A stretch of 64,000 nt of DNA. Origin: CAINVV01 sp963663675. GTDB taxonomy: Bacteria > Bacteroidota > Bacteroidia > Bacteroidales > Prolixibacteraceae. The position numbers were made by a program, and so were the translations under genes. The stretch's first letter is position 1, and each line of letters starts with the position of its first letter. This document shows positions 8,421-15,141 of this stretch, in pieces. The notes beneath the pieces were generated by a model. The model saw nothing but the letters and a program-made list of their open reading frames with translations. It made no database searches and had not been told where the DNA came from. Location: the NCBI GenBank assembly GCA_963663675.1, contig OY760498.1:1860001-1924000 (forward strand), read 5' to 3'.

Positions 8421-8603
8421 CTATTTTGGACCGCTTTTTAAGCGTTTACCTTCTCCCTGTCCTCCACCGGATTTTCTGCGCAAACCCATGCCTTTGCCCA
8501 TTTTTTCACTGGCTTCCTCTGCAGGCACAGTTCTGCATTTACCCAATCCCCTTCCAGTTTGAGAACCTTTTTTTTCAGGACCTCTTCCATCCAGTTGTGG
8601 CAT
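8421..8603 (-). CDS. DUF5320-like small Gly/Lys-rich protein, copy 2
   Basis: A 60-residue protein, MPQLDGRGPEKKGSQTGRGL then GKCRTVPAEE, with the same GP/TGRGLGxC pattern as the next gene downstream but a divergent, lysine-rich tail. It starts 5 bp after the NifX-fold gene at 8609 and ends 27 bp before the other DUF5320-like gene. The tight spacing argues for a real gene despite its length. Function unknown. Confidence 0.7.
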   Translation of the reverse strand: MPQLDGRGPEKKGSQTGRGLGKCRTVPAEEASEKMGKGMGLRRKSGGGQGEGKRLKSGPK

Positions 8604-8608
8604 AATGT

Positions 8609-8932
8609 TCAGTTTATATGATTTGACATTTTTATAATTTCGCTGATCCTCTTTTCAGGATCATTTAATACTATCAATTGAATTTGAAGACTATCAAATA
8701 GGGATTTCACCTTAGCGCCGAATTCACCGGACACAACTTTGATTGCTCCTTTCGATGCTATTACCTGAACTGAAGCGGGTCCGGCGCCTTCAATATTTTC
8801 TTTGTTCTGGTTTGGAATGTACTCTGTGGCCTCCGTCTCTGTATCGTAAATCACGAAATACGAACATCGGCCGAAGCGCCTGTCTAAAGTCGCTTCCGGA
8901 CTATTTCCTGTTGATGTGATTGCTACTTTCAT
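8609..8932 (-). CDS. NifX-fold cofactor-binding protein, copy 2
   Basis: A 107-residue PF02579 protein: KVAITSTGNSPEATLDRRFG at the N-terminus, then RCSYFVIYDTET and a central GPASVQVIASKGAIKVVSGE. It is close to the copy at 10675-10992 (shared segments DRRFGRCSYFVIYDTETEATEYIPN versus DKRFGRCSYF and ATEYIPN), which marks a recent duplication. It is first in a four-gene operon (this gene, two DUF5320-like genes, NifX-fold copy 1) and its start lies 35 bp from a palindromic operator candidate at 8967. The ORP-type Mo-Cu binding is an inference from fold and context. Confidence 0.88.
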   Translation of the reverse strand: MKVAITSTGNSPEATLDRRFGRCSYFVIYDTETEATEYIPNQNKENIEGAGPASVQVIASKGAIKVVSGEFGAKVKSLFDSLQIQLIVLNDPEKRISEIIKMSNHIN

Positions 8933-8966
8933 TACGTATTAATATTTGCTTTGTATTGATAATTAA

Positions 8967-8982
8967 ATGAGCATATGTTCAT
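8967..8982. promoter_or_regulatory. Palindromic operator candidate ATGAGCATATGTTCAT
   Basis: A 16-bp near-perfect palindrome in the 195-bp region between the divergent NifX-fold operon (start 8932) and thioferritin gene (start 9128). It matches the perfect palindrome at 11599 in 15 of 16 positions. A minus-strand TACATTTG (8985-8992), a possible -7 box, directly precedes it, so a bound protein would block that promoter. A degraded second copy (8993-9008) overlaps the -33 element of the plus-strand promoter. Confidence 0.65.
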
Positions 8983-8999
8983 AACAAATGTAATGAACA

Positions 9000-9031
9000 T
9001 TTGGAAATAATCACTGATTTTTGTAAATTTG
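9000..9031 (+). promoter_or_regulatory. Bacteroidota-type promoter of thioferritin/peroxiredoxin genes
   Basis: TTTG at 9000-9003 and TAAATTTG at 9024-9031 are 20 bp apart, an exact match to the Bacteroidota sigma-ABfr promoter (TTTG, ~19-21 bp, TAnnTTTG). Transcription would start near 9038-9040 and leave a leader of about 90 nt before the ATG at 9128. Confidence 0.65.
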
Positions 9032-9127
9032 TTTGGAAATAAAAAATACTGATTGAATAGAATTATCGTCCACACTGTTCAAATTGAACACATAATTCAA
9101 TGAATATCAATAATTAAAACTACAAAC

Positions 9128-9640
9128 ATGGGAAAACAAGCAGTAAACATTTTAGAATTGGACGTGCCAAAATTACTCGACATGCTTAACGCCGCATTGG
9201 CTGAAGAATGGCTGGCCTATTACCAGTACTGGATAGGGGCCAGGCTAATGGAAGGTCCGATGCGCAGCGAAGTCGAGCCTGAATTATTGCTTCATGCAGA
9301 CCAGGAATTAGGACATGCCTTATTAGTCGTCAGCCGGATCATTCAACTTGGTGGCACACCGATACTCAATCCTGAAGAATGGCCCAAACGTAGCCGTTGC
9401 ACCTACGATGCACCCACTGATCCCTATGTAGAGGTGATTCTTGAACAGAATCTCAAAGGCGAGCGATGTGCGATCCAGCGCTACAAAGAAATTGCTGACT
9501 TTACCGGAGGGAAGGACCATACCACGCATGCAATGGCAACTACGATTCTCAACGAAGAACTTGAACACGAAAATGATATTGAAGATTGGCTTACCGATAT
9601 CAGAAGAATGAAGGAAGAATTTAAGAAAATAAGAATGTAA
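9128..9640 (+). CDS. Ferritin-like (Dps-like/thioferritin-type) iron-storage or detoxification protein
   Basis: A 170-residue four-helix ferritin-fold protein. The di-iron ligands can be placed: E26/E27 in LAEEWLAYYQ, E60-x2-H63 in DQELGH, E112 in KGERC and E144-x2-H147 in NEELEHE. Two cysteines near the site (C91 in SRCTYD and C114 in GERCAIQ) recall thioferritins of the Dps-like (DPSL) subgroup, which use peroxide to oxidise iron. It is transcribed divergently from the NifX-fold operon and is followed 16 bp later by a peroxiredoxin, an oxidative-defence pairing. Bacterioferritin is a less likely alternative, since no heme methionine site is evident and the cysteines argue for DPSL. Confidence 0.85.
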   Translation: MGKQAVNILELDVPKLLDMLNAALAEEWLAYYQYWIGARLMEGPMRSEVEPELLLHADQELGHALLVVSRIIQLGGTPILNPEEWPKRSRCTYDAPTDPYVEVILEQNLKGERCAIQRYKEIADFTGGKDHTTHAMATTILNEELEHENDIEDWLTDIRRMKEEFKKIRM

Positions 9641-9656
9641 TTTAAAACTTGAAACA

Positions 9657-10373
9657 ATGGAAACCTATCAGGAAGTGATGACATTACCACGAATTGGCGA
9701 ACAAGCACCCGGGTTTAAAGCAGTAACAACTCAAGGCCCAATTAATTTCCCATCCGATTATAAAGGGAAATGGGTTATACTTTTCAGCCATCCTGCCGAT
9801 TTCACGCCCGTGTGTACATCCGAGTTTATGACTTTTGCCACCATGGAAGCTGAATTCCGCGCATTCAACTGTGAACTGGTTGGTTTGTCGGTTGACGGAC
9901 TTTACAGTCACATTGCATGGTTGCGCACGATTAAAGAAAAAATCGAATACAAAGGGATGAAAAATGTTGAAGTTAATTTTCCTTTGATAGAAGATATTAC
10001 CATGGAGGTAGCCAAAAAATATGGCATGATCCAACCGGGAGAAAGCAATACTAAAGCCGTACGCGCTGTATTTTTTATTGATCCGAATGGAATTATCCGC
10101 GCCATGATTTATTATCCGCTTTCGTTGGGCCGTAATTTTGATGAACTGAAACGGGTCATTATCGCGCTTCAGGCAGCAGATAGTTTTGGCGTAGCTATGC
10201 CAGCCGACTGGCGCCCGGGCGATGCTGTGATTATTCCGACAGCCGGATCATGCGGTGTCGCAAAAGAACGTATGGAAACCAAGGAAGAAGGAAAGACGTG
10301 CTACGACTGGTTTTTCTGCACCAAAGAATTATCGGAGGAAAAAGTAATGGAAGCAATTAAAGTCAAAGGTTAG
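9657..10373 (+). CDS. Peroxiredoxin, Prx6/archaeal-type, intact
   Basis: A 238-residue peroxiredoxin. The peroxidatic cysteine is C53 in SHPADFTPVCTSEF. The long C-terminal extension carries C199 (AGSCGVA), C215 and C221 (CYDWFFC), the arrangement of Prx6-subfamily enzymes of archaea such as Aeropyrum thioredoxin peroxidase, where C-terminal cysteines resolve the sulfenic acid. It reduces peroxides in the cytoplasm. It lies directly after the thioferritin gene and probably shares its promoter at 9000-9031. A degenerate paralogue lies at 11904-12614. Confidence 0.92.
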   Translation: METYQEVMTLPRIGEQAPGFKAVTTQGPINFPSDYKGKWVILFSHPADFTPVCTSEFMTFATMEAEFRAFNCELVGLSVDGLYSHIAWLRTIKEKIEYKGMKNVEVNFPLIEDITMEVAKKYGMIQPGESNTKAVRAVFFIDPNGIIRAMIYYPLSLGRNFDELKRVIIALQAADSFGVAMPADWRPGDAVIIPTAGSCGVAKERMETKEEGKTCYDWFFCTKELSEEKVMEAIKVKG

Positions 10374-10428
10374 TCTTTGATCAGTTAATGTTTCAATCAT
10401 TAAATATTTTCTAAAATTCTAACTGGTA

Positions 10429-10638
10429 GTGCTCATTTACATTGCCAGTGATAAAATCACTATTGTCCTGATGGATCCGCTGAATATGCCTGAAGCAATG
10501 AAAAACAGGCAGTTGGAAACAATTGCCGGCAGCGAACCATGGCCCTTGAATGTTGAGAAATTGTGTCATAATAGAGTTCATGAGTTAGCTAACCTTCAAA
10601 ATGATAAGAACCATTTTCCGCATTATGACATTAATTAA
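10429..10638 (+). CDS. Possible small ORF of unknown function
   Basis: A 69-codon frame with a GTG start after the peroxiredoxin gene; an internal ATG at 10471 would give about 55 residues. It contains MDPLNMPEAMKNRQLETIAG and SEPWPLNVEKLC. I recognise no family. It has no signal peptide or membrane segment and could be non-coding or a gene remnant. Confidence 0.22.
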   Translation: MLIYIASDKITIVLMDPLNMPEAMKNRQLETIAGSEPWPLNVEKLCHNRVHELANLQNDKNHFPHYDIN

Positions 10639-10674
10639 GGAGGGTGATTTGTCTGAATAGACAAAACTCATTGA

Positions 10675-10992
10675 TCAATGGGTTAACATTGTAATGATCT
10701 GACTGATTGTTTTCTCCTGATCTTTTAACACAATCAGTTGAATTTTCATGCTGTCGGTGATGACTTTAACTTTTGCACCGAATTCACCTGAAACTATTTT
10801 CGAAACTCCTTTTGAAGCAACTAACTGAACTGAGATAGGACCACATCCTTCGATATTTTCTTTGTTAATATTGGGAATATATTCTGTGGCGGCAGTTTCG
10901 GTATCATAAATTACGAAGTACGAACAACGGCCAAAACGTTTGTCCAGCTTGGAATCAGGGCTATTCCCGACTGATGTAATTGCTACTTTCAT
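10675..10992 (-). CDS. NifX-fold cofactor-binding protein, copy 3
   Basis: A 105-residue PF02579 protein, KVAITSVGNSPDSKLDKRFG then RCSYFVIYDTET, very similar along its whole length to the copy at 8609-8932. It is monocistronic here. Its 5' leader (10990-11038) resembles the leader of the YeeE/YedE gene at 14331, and a half-site of the palindromic operator (ATGCTCAT at 11110-11117) lies about 115 bp upstream. Likely binds a metal-sulfur cofactor in the ORP-like set; actual ligand unknown. Confidence 0.87.
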   Translation of the reverse strand: MKVAITSVGNSPDSKLDKRFGRCSYFVIYDTETAATEYIPNINKENIEGCGPISVQLVASKGVSKIVSGEFGAKVKVITDSMKIQLIVLKDQEKTISQIITMLTH

Positions 10993-11126
10993 GTGAATAT
11001 AATTTGTTTTTTAATTGCCAAATGGAAACCAGGTTCAGTGTAACTGAGCGATGATCACCAAAGCTAATATGCATGTTGTTTTTATCGTCCCTGATGATTA
11101 TTTCCAAGTATGCTCATTTCATCATC

Positions 11127-11567
11127 TTAACATTTAATGATTTTCTCTTCATTTCCAATTGAATTATCATGGTATTGCTCAATGTCCTGTGAACCGCAAA
11201 GTGAACAGTTTTTAATTTTCTCTTCTTTCGCCGGATGGTTAAACCAACAACCACAATGGTTGCAGGCATACCAATTGCTGTCAAAATAAACCTTCCCGCC
11301 TTCGAAAACGATGGCTTTACCTTCAGTAAATGCCTGGGCAACTTTGCGGCGGGCACTTTCATAAATGCGTGTATAGGTAGGTCTTGAGATACCCATTTTT
11401 TGAGCAGCTTCCACATGTCCGTTTAATTCATAATCACTTAAACGGATTGCCTCATACTCTTCATAATTGATTACTACCGGGTTGTTTTCTTCCGGCATGC
11501 CAATCGGTCTGAATCCCTTGAAATGCGGGGGATTGTTCATCTTTCTGATTCTTTTGGGTCTCGGCAT
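11127..11567 (-). CDS. DUF134 family DNA-binding protein with zinc ribbon
   Basis: A 146-residue protein. The N-terminus MPRPKRIRKMNNPPHFKGFR and the helix-turn-helix region (YEEYEAIRLSDYELNGHVEA, then AAQKMGISRPTYTRI) match DUF134, a sigma-factor-like HTH family of anaerobes that commonly sits beside NifX-fold genes. The C-terminal third adds a zinc ribbon (CNHCGCWF, CSLCGSQD). It is the only recognisable transcription factor in the sulfur/redox island. Perfect and half copies of the palindrome lie just upstream of its start, so it may autoregulate and control the island (inference). Confidence 0.85.
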   Translation of the reverse strand: MPRPKRIRKMNNPPHFKGFRPIGMPEENNPVVINYEEYEAIRLSDYELNGHVEAAQKMGISRPTYTRIYESARRKVAQAFTEGKAIVFEGGKVYFDSNWYACNHCGCWFNHPAKEEKIKNCSLCGSQDIEQYHDNSIGNEEKIIKC

Positions 11568-11572
11568 AAAAT

Positions 11573-11588
11573 ATGAGCATTTGATTAA
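11573..11588. promoter_or_regulatory. Imperfect copy of the palindromic operator
   Basis: ATGAGCATTTGATTAA keeps the left half (ATGAGCAT) of the 16-bp palindrome and degrades on the right. It lies 6 bp upstream of the DUF134 start and 10 bp from the perfect copy, so the two may be bound together. Confidence 0.4.
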
Positions 11589-11598
11589 AAATAATTAT

Positions 11599-11614
11599 AT
11601 GAGCATATGCTCAT
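11599..11614. promoter_or_regulatory. Perfect palindromic operator candidate ATGAGCATATGCTCAT
   Basis: A perfect 16-bp palindrome in the 122-bp region between the DUF134 gene (minus, start 11567) and a small membrane protein gene (plus, start 11690). It lies about 17 bp upstream of a plus-strand TATCTTTG (11632-11639), a match to the -7 box TAnnTTTG. Variants occur at 8967, 16772 and 23537. Confidence 0.7.
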
Positions 11615-11631
11615 TATTCAATATTTTTTAT

Positions 11632-11639
11632 TATCTTTG
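11632..11639 (+). promoter_or_regulatory. Possible -7 promoter box TATCTTTG
   Basis: Matches the Bacteroidota -7 consensus TAnnTTTG, 50 bp before the ATG at 11690. No good -33 TTTG is present at the expected distance, where the palindromic operator lies instead; this may mean activator dependence. Confidence 0.4.
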
Positions 11640-11689
11640 ATTACGCATGATAAGTTTCGGAAATTAAGCATAATTAAAATTTAAACAAA

Positions 11690-11914
11690 ATGAAAATCTC
11701 CTTTGTTAAAATGCTTCTCGTTATTCCACTTCTATTATTTTTAGATTGGATTGTAATGGTTGTCGCTGGCAGTTTTTCAAATATTTGCGGAGCCGGAGAT
11801 GATTTTTTCTGCACCATTTATTGCTATTTTGGTATTGCGTTGTTAGGCTCAACGTTTTTATTTATTTTCTACATGGCATTTAAACAGATTTTTCATCATA
11901 GAATTGAAGTTTAA
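11690..11914 (+). CDS. Small membrane protein, two predicted transmembrane segments
   Basis: A 74-residue protein with two hydrophobic helices (about residues 7-27 and 44-66), three cysteines in the loop between and around them (NICGAGDDFFCTIYC) and a basic end (FKQIFHHRIEV). I recognise no family. It is divergent from the DUF134 gene with a palindromic operator between them and overlaps the start of the degenerate peroxiredoxin gene. The cysteine trio could respond to redox state, which is speculation. Confidence 0.6.
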   Translation: MKISFVKMLLVIPLLLFLDWIVMVVAGSFSNICGAGDDFFCTIYCYFGIALLGSTFLFIFYMAFKQIFHHRIEV

Positions 11915-12614
11915 ATTAATATTGAATGTTGTGGGTCTAATTGGTCAGAATGTAATTCAAATACCCCGTATCGGGAAAAGGGCGCCCGGATTTCGGGCAT
12001 TATCCACGAACGGATCCATCTATTTCCCTGGTGAATGCAGTGGCAAATGGGTGATGTTATTCAGTCATCCTGCTGATTTCATTCCTGTTTCTTCCTCTGA
12101 TTTAAAGATTTTTATTGCGTTGATAAACGATTTCAAAGAACTTAATTTTGAATTGATTGGTTTGTCGGTTGATGGTCCCGGCAGTCATTTTAAATGGTTA
12201 GGAGCAGTCGAAGAGCACCATGAGTTCAAAGACATTGCTTATGCAGGGGTTAATTTTCATTTGATTGCTGACACAAACATGGAGATTTCAAGGCAGTATG
12301 GTATGATACATCCCGAAGAAGGTCCCACAAAATCCAAACGAACCGTTTATTTCATTGATCCTGATGCAACTATCAGGGCAATGATTAATTATCCCTTATC
12401 TTCGGAACCAATTTTAGATGAATTAAAGAGTGTGGCGATCGCACTTCAAACAATTGATAATAAACAAGTACCAATTCATGCGAATCGGATTCCCGGGGAT
12501 AAAGTCATGTCACATGCTGACGAATCGCACAGGACTAACAGGGATAGCATTGAAATTACAGATGAGGAACTAAATACCTGTGATTGTTTTTTCTGTGCAA
12601 GCAGCGGACGCTAA
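11904..12614 (+). CDS. Peroxiredoxin-like protein lacking the peroxidatic cysteine
   Basis: A 236-codon frame colinear with the intact peroxiredoxin at 9657 (shared IPRIG-APGF, GKWVMLFSHPADF, ELIGLSVDGP and a C-terminal CDCFFC). At the catalytic position the sequence is DFIPVSSSDL, so the peroxidatic cysteine is serine (S63), and one of the C-terminal cysteines (C199 of the paralogue) is also gone. There is no ATG before the conserved IPRIG; the only initiators are TTG at 11904 or 11922 and GTG at 11931, overlapping or abutting the upstream gene. The frame is otherwise open. It may be a decaying paralogue or a non-catalytic relative. Its stop overlaps, tail to tail, the stop of the YeeE/YedE gene. 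Confidence 0.7.
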   Translation: MKFKLILNVVGLIGQNVIQIPRIGKRAPGFRALSTNGSIYFPGECSGKWVMLFSHPADFIPVSSSDLKIFIALINDFKELNFELIGLSVDGPGSHFKWLGAVEEHHEFKDIAYAGVNFHLIADTNMEISRQYGMIHPEEGPTKSKRTVYFIDPDATIRAMINYPLSSEPILDELKSVAIALQTIDNKQVPIHANRIPGDKVMSHADESHRTNRDSIEITDEELNTCDCFFCASSGR

Positions 12615-13825
12615 CATCCCCCTTTTATCTTTGTTGTTTTCACAACCACTGGTTCGGTTGAATTTTTGAGTGCATCCACCAACATTTTCATATCAGCAGC
12701 TGCTTTTTTTCGAAAATTGTAAATGTTTACCTCTTTTTTGCTTGCATCCGACCCAGGTGCCTCGGGTTCGTAAAACATTTTCCTGAAATTCAGTGAAGAT
12801 TCTGTGAGTAAATAGTTATCTGCTTTCCCAAGATTGATAGCCAGCAAATAACTTTTCTTTGCAATTTGCAGATCGTCAGCATAAAAATAGTTTGTTTTGT
12901 GTTTTTGATCAAGAATATTTTTCCACTGTCTGTCAATCAATTTATCAACCGGAATATTTATTGCAAAAGGCAAGTGGTATGCTTTAAAATCATCAGGATT
13001 TCTTACATCAATGATATTAATCCTGTAATAATTGTTGACAATTTCGTTGGCCAGCTTATCTGCCGGAACTTCCACCGAAGTTAGATCAGCATGAACAATT
13101 GTCCTATTTACCTTCGATTCAAGCCTGGTCCGGGCGTCTGGCATTAATGCAGTCACTGTTAACACCAGGAATGCAAATCCAACTGCTGAGGAATAAATAA
13201 TCACTTTCTTTCCGGGTAAGTTTGATTGAATTCCATTCACATGATTCTCTATTAACCGGGTTAGATAAAAAGATATAAATGCAACTGATGTGAGAAGAAA
13301 GGCAAACAGAATTTTGGACATTCCCAGTTTTTCATTGATAAGAGCAGGCCCCCAGGCTTCCCCAAGATATATTTTCTCGAACATAGGATAACCTTCGGCA
13401 AATATTAATACCCCAAGTCCTGATCCAAAAACGAAGGCAAGACCGTCGAGTTTTCCAATTGAGGCTGCACAAACACTGGTTCCGGGGCAGAAACCTCCAA
13501 TTATAAATCCCAGGCCCATGATGGCTCCCCCAACAAGTGCCGACCAAAGAAAAGTTGGATTGATGTAGATCAGGCTTAAATCCAGTATTCCAATTTGTCC
13601 AAACAAGAGAACACCAATCATTGCCGTTACTCCGGCAGTAAAAAACACTTTAAGGACAGTAAAATCGTAGCCGTAAAATAGTCCAACCAACTTCTTGGTT
13701 GAAGAAAAACCTGCCTGTTCAAGAACAAATCCAAACCCAATACCTGCAATAAGCGCAACGATCAGATTGAACTCGTTGCTGAGAATAAATGGTACTAATG
13801 GTCCCATATCAATTATTTTAACCAA
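12611..13825 (-). CDS. YeeE/YedE sulfur transporter fused to a degenerate rhodanese domain
   Basis: A 404-residue protein. Residues ~1-230 are a YeeE/YedE (DUF395, TsuA-type) membrane domain with about seven to nine helices and the cysteine-bearing motif IGGFCPGTSVCAAS. Family members import thiosulfate or related sulfur. Residues ~255-370 resemble a rhodanese fold (INIIDVRNPDDFKAYHLPFA), but where the catalytic loop cysteine should be the sequence reads NYFYADDLQIAKKSY, so persulfide transfer by this domain is unlikely. It overlaps the next YeeE/YedE gene by 13 bp. The two half-transporters probably act as a pair, and the rhodanese-like domain may sense or dock sulfur carriers. Confidence 0.85.
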   Translation of the reverse strand: MVKIIDMGPLVPFILSNEFNLIVALIAGIGFGFVLEQAGFSSTKKLVGLFYGYDFTVLKVFFTAGVTAMIGVLLFGQIGILDLSLIYINPTFLWSALVGGAIMGLGFIIGGFCPGTSVCAASIGKLDGLAFVFGSGLGVLIFAEGYPMFEKIYLGEAWGPALINEKLGMSKILFAFLLTSVAFISFYLTRLIENHVNGIQSNLPGKKVIIYSSAVGFAFLVLTVTALMPDARTRLESKVNRTIVHADLTSVEVPADKLANEIVNNYYRINIIDVRNPDDFKAYHLPFAINIPVDKLIDRQWKNILDQKHKTNYFYADDLQIAKKSYLLAINLGKADNYLLTESSLNFRKMFYEPEAPGSDASKKEVNIYNFRKKAAADMKMLVDALKNSTEPVVVKTTKIKGGC

Positions 13826-14331
13826 AGTTTTCTAAATAAATAGGCAAAAGCATATCCGGATCCAAAAATGGCGAACATGGTGATGATTCCCCCAAACGAC
13901 ATGACTGCCATTCCGCTTAAGGCGGCCCCGCTGGTGCAACCGCGTCCAAGCTGTGAACCAAGTCCAAACAGGGCACCTCCAATAATGGCAGCAACAATTC
14001 GGGTGCCGTTTGTAATGTTAGGTCCCCGTTCCAGTTTAATACCTACACGGTTTGAAATTACACCGGAGAGGAAAGCCCCAATGATCACTCCAATCACCTC
14101 AAAAACAAGCCAATCTTGTAAAGGTCCATGTGGATGCTCTTTATTGTACGTCATTATAAAAGGTGTTTTTGCTGAATGTTCAGGAGCCACAGCTACTACC
14201 GTGGAAAGAACGACACTTTTTACAGCTCCACTTGCTCCTAAACCACGTCCGGTGACATATATCGTGGTGAGCAAAACAAGGCCGAGTAAAAATCCGGCCA
14301 AATATGGATTCATGTATTTCTGCGATTTCAT
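13813..14331 (-). CDS. YeeE/YedE family transporter, half-size
   Basis: A 172-residue membrane protein of the YeeE/YedE family. The sulfur-binding motif GRGCTSGAALSGM is intact and the protein has four or so hydrophobic helices plus an extracytoplasmic loop (KTPFIMTYNKEHPHGPLQDW). It precedes and overlaps the rhodanese-fused copy, a typical YeeE/YedE two-gene arrangement. Predicted to conduct thiosulfate or related sulfur species across the inner membrane. Its leader is a diverged repeat of the leader before the NifX-fold gene at 10992. Confidence 0.87.
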   Translation of the reverse strand: MKSQKYMNPYLAGFLLGLVLLTTIYVTGRGLGASGAVKSVVLSTVVAVAPEHSAKTPFIMTYNKEHPHGPLQDWLVFEVIGVIIGAFLSGVISNRVGIKLERGPNITNGTRIVAAIIGGALFGLGSQLGRGCTSGAALSGMAVMSFGGIITMFAIFGSGYAFAYLFRKLWLK

Positions 14332-14441
14332 GTATATTTAGTTTGTTTCTTAATTGTCTAATGGAAATGTTGTTCAGCGAAGCTGCTACCCGAATATTCA
14401 TTTCCGGTTGGTGCTATAATTGACTCACGGGCATTTCAATT

Positions 14442-15098
14442 TTATAATGGTTTTTCCTTGTTTGTCTCGATCTTTCCGGGAATTTCTTTTTCGTCTTCAT
14501 CAAACTCCTCAAACCCGGTAATCATCGCTTTTATATTGGAAGTTGGTGTTTTGCCCGTGGTGGTCATGTATACATGTACGACAAGAAAAATCATCAGAAG
14601 AATTGCTCCCATTGTGTGCCAGAAGGCAATACTTGCAAGCGGATAGTCTTCAATAACTATCAAATTGTTCTGATCGAAAGTTTTATACAGCAAATATAAT
14701 ATGCCTGAGATAATTGTCATTGGCACTAATACCAATTTAAAAACCAGATAAACAATACGTTGAAGTGGATTTAGCTTACTTAATTCTGACTTTTCAGTTG
14801 GATGATGTTCACCTTTGAAAATTCCGGAGATGTAGTACATGATCTGTTCCTGAAGTTTCCGGGTAGTAGGAATATACTGCCTCCATTCACCTGTAGTGAT
14901 ATGCCAGAAGATTGCCAGGATGATCAATCCAATTAATAGCCATGAAGCAGTCCGGTGAAATTCGACTGCTTTTTCGAACCCGAAAATATTGTATGCTCCA
15001 TGGACCTCAAACCCGGTTAGCGCCAGAAAGATGACCAATGAGGCCTGAGACCAGTGCCAGAAGCGCTCAAAACCCTTGTATATATATACTCTTTGCAT
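14442..15098 (-). CDS. Cytochrome b/b6-type membrane subunit
   Basis: A 218-residue protein of the cytochrome b561/formate dehydrogenase gamma class. Four transmembrane segments carry candidate heme histidines: H15 in FWHWSQ, the FHRTASW segment, WHITTGEW, FWHTMGA and VHVYMTT. Such subunits pass electrons between menaquinol and a periplasmic redox partner. It ends ~110 bp before the YeeE/YedE pair and starts 43 bp after the octaheme cytochrome gene on the same strand, so the obvious partner is that cytochrome. The C-terminus is acidic and probably cytoplasmic. Confidence 0.87.
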   Translation of the reverse strand: MQRVYIYKGFERFWHWSQASLVIFLALTGFEVHGAYNIFGFEKAVEFHRTASWLLIGLIILAIFWHITTGEWRQYIPTTRKLQEQIMYYISGIFKGEHHPTEKSELSKLNPLQRIVYLVFKLVLVPMTIISGILYLLYKTFDQNNLIVIEDYPLASIAFWHTMGAILLMIFLVVHVYMTTTGKTPTSNIKAMITGFEEFDEDEKEIPGKIETNKEKPL

Positions 15099-15141
15099 TT
15101 TCTTAAATTTTTTAAATCACAGTTAAAAATAAATTCACAAA

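Noticed and set aside
7759..8932. Nitrogen-fixation locus suggested by NifX-family proteins
   Set aside because: No nifH, nifD, nifK, nifB or nifE/N is present, and the neighbours match the ORP-type set instead.
14180..14401. Minus-strand frame covering the duplicated leader and start of the YeeE/YedE gene
   Set aside because: It overlaps the transporter coding region out of frame, and the matching leader at 10990 keeps a similar reading only because the DNA is duplicated; treated as a repeated leader rather than a gene.
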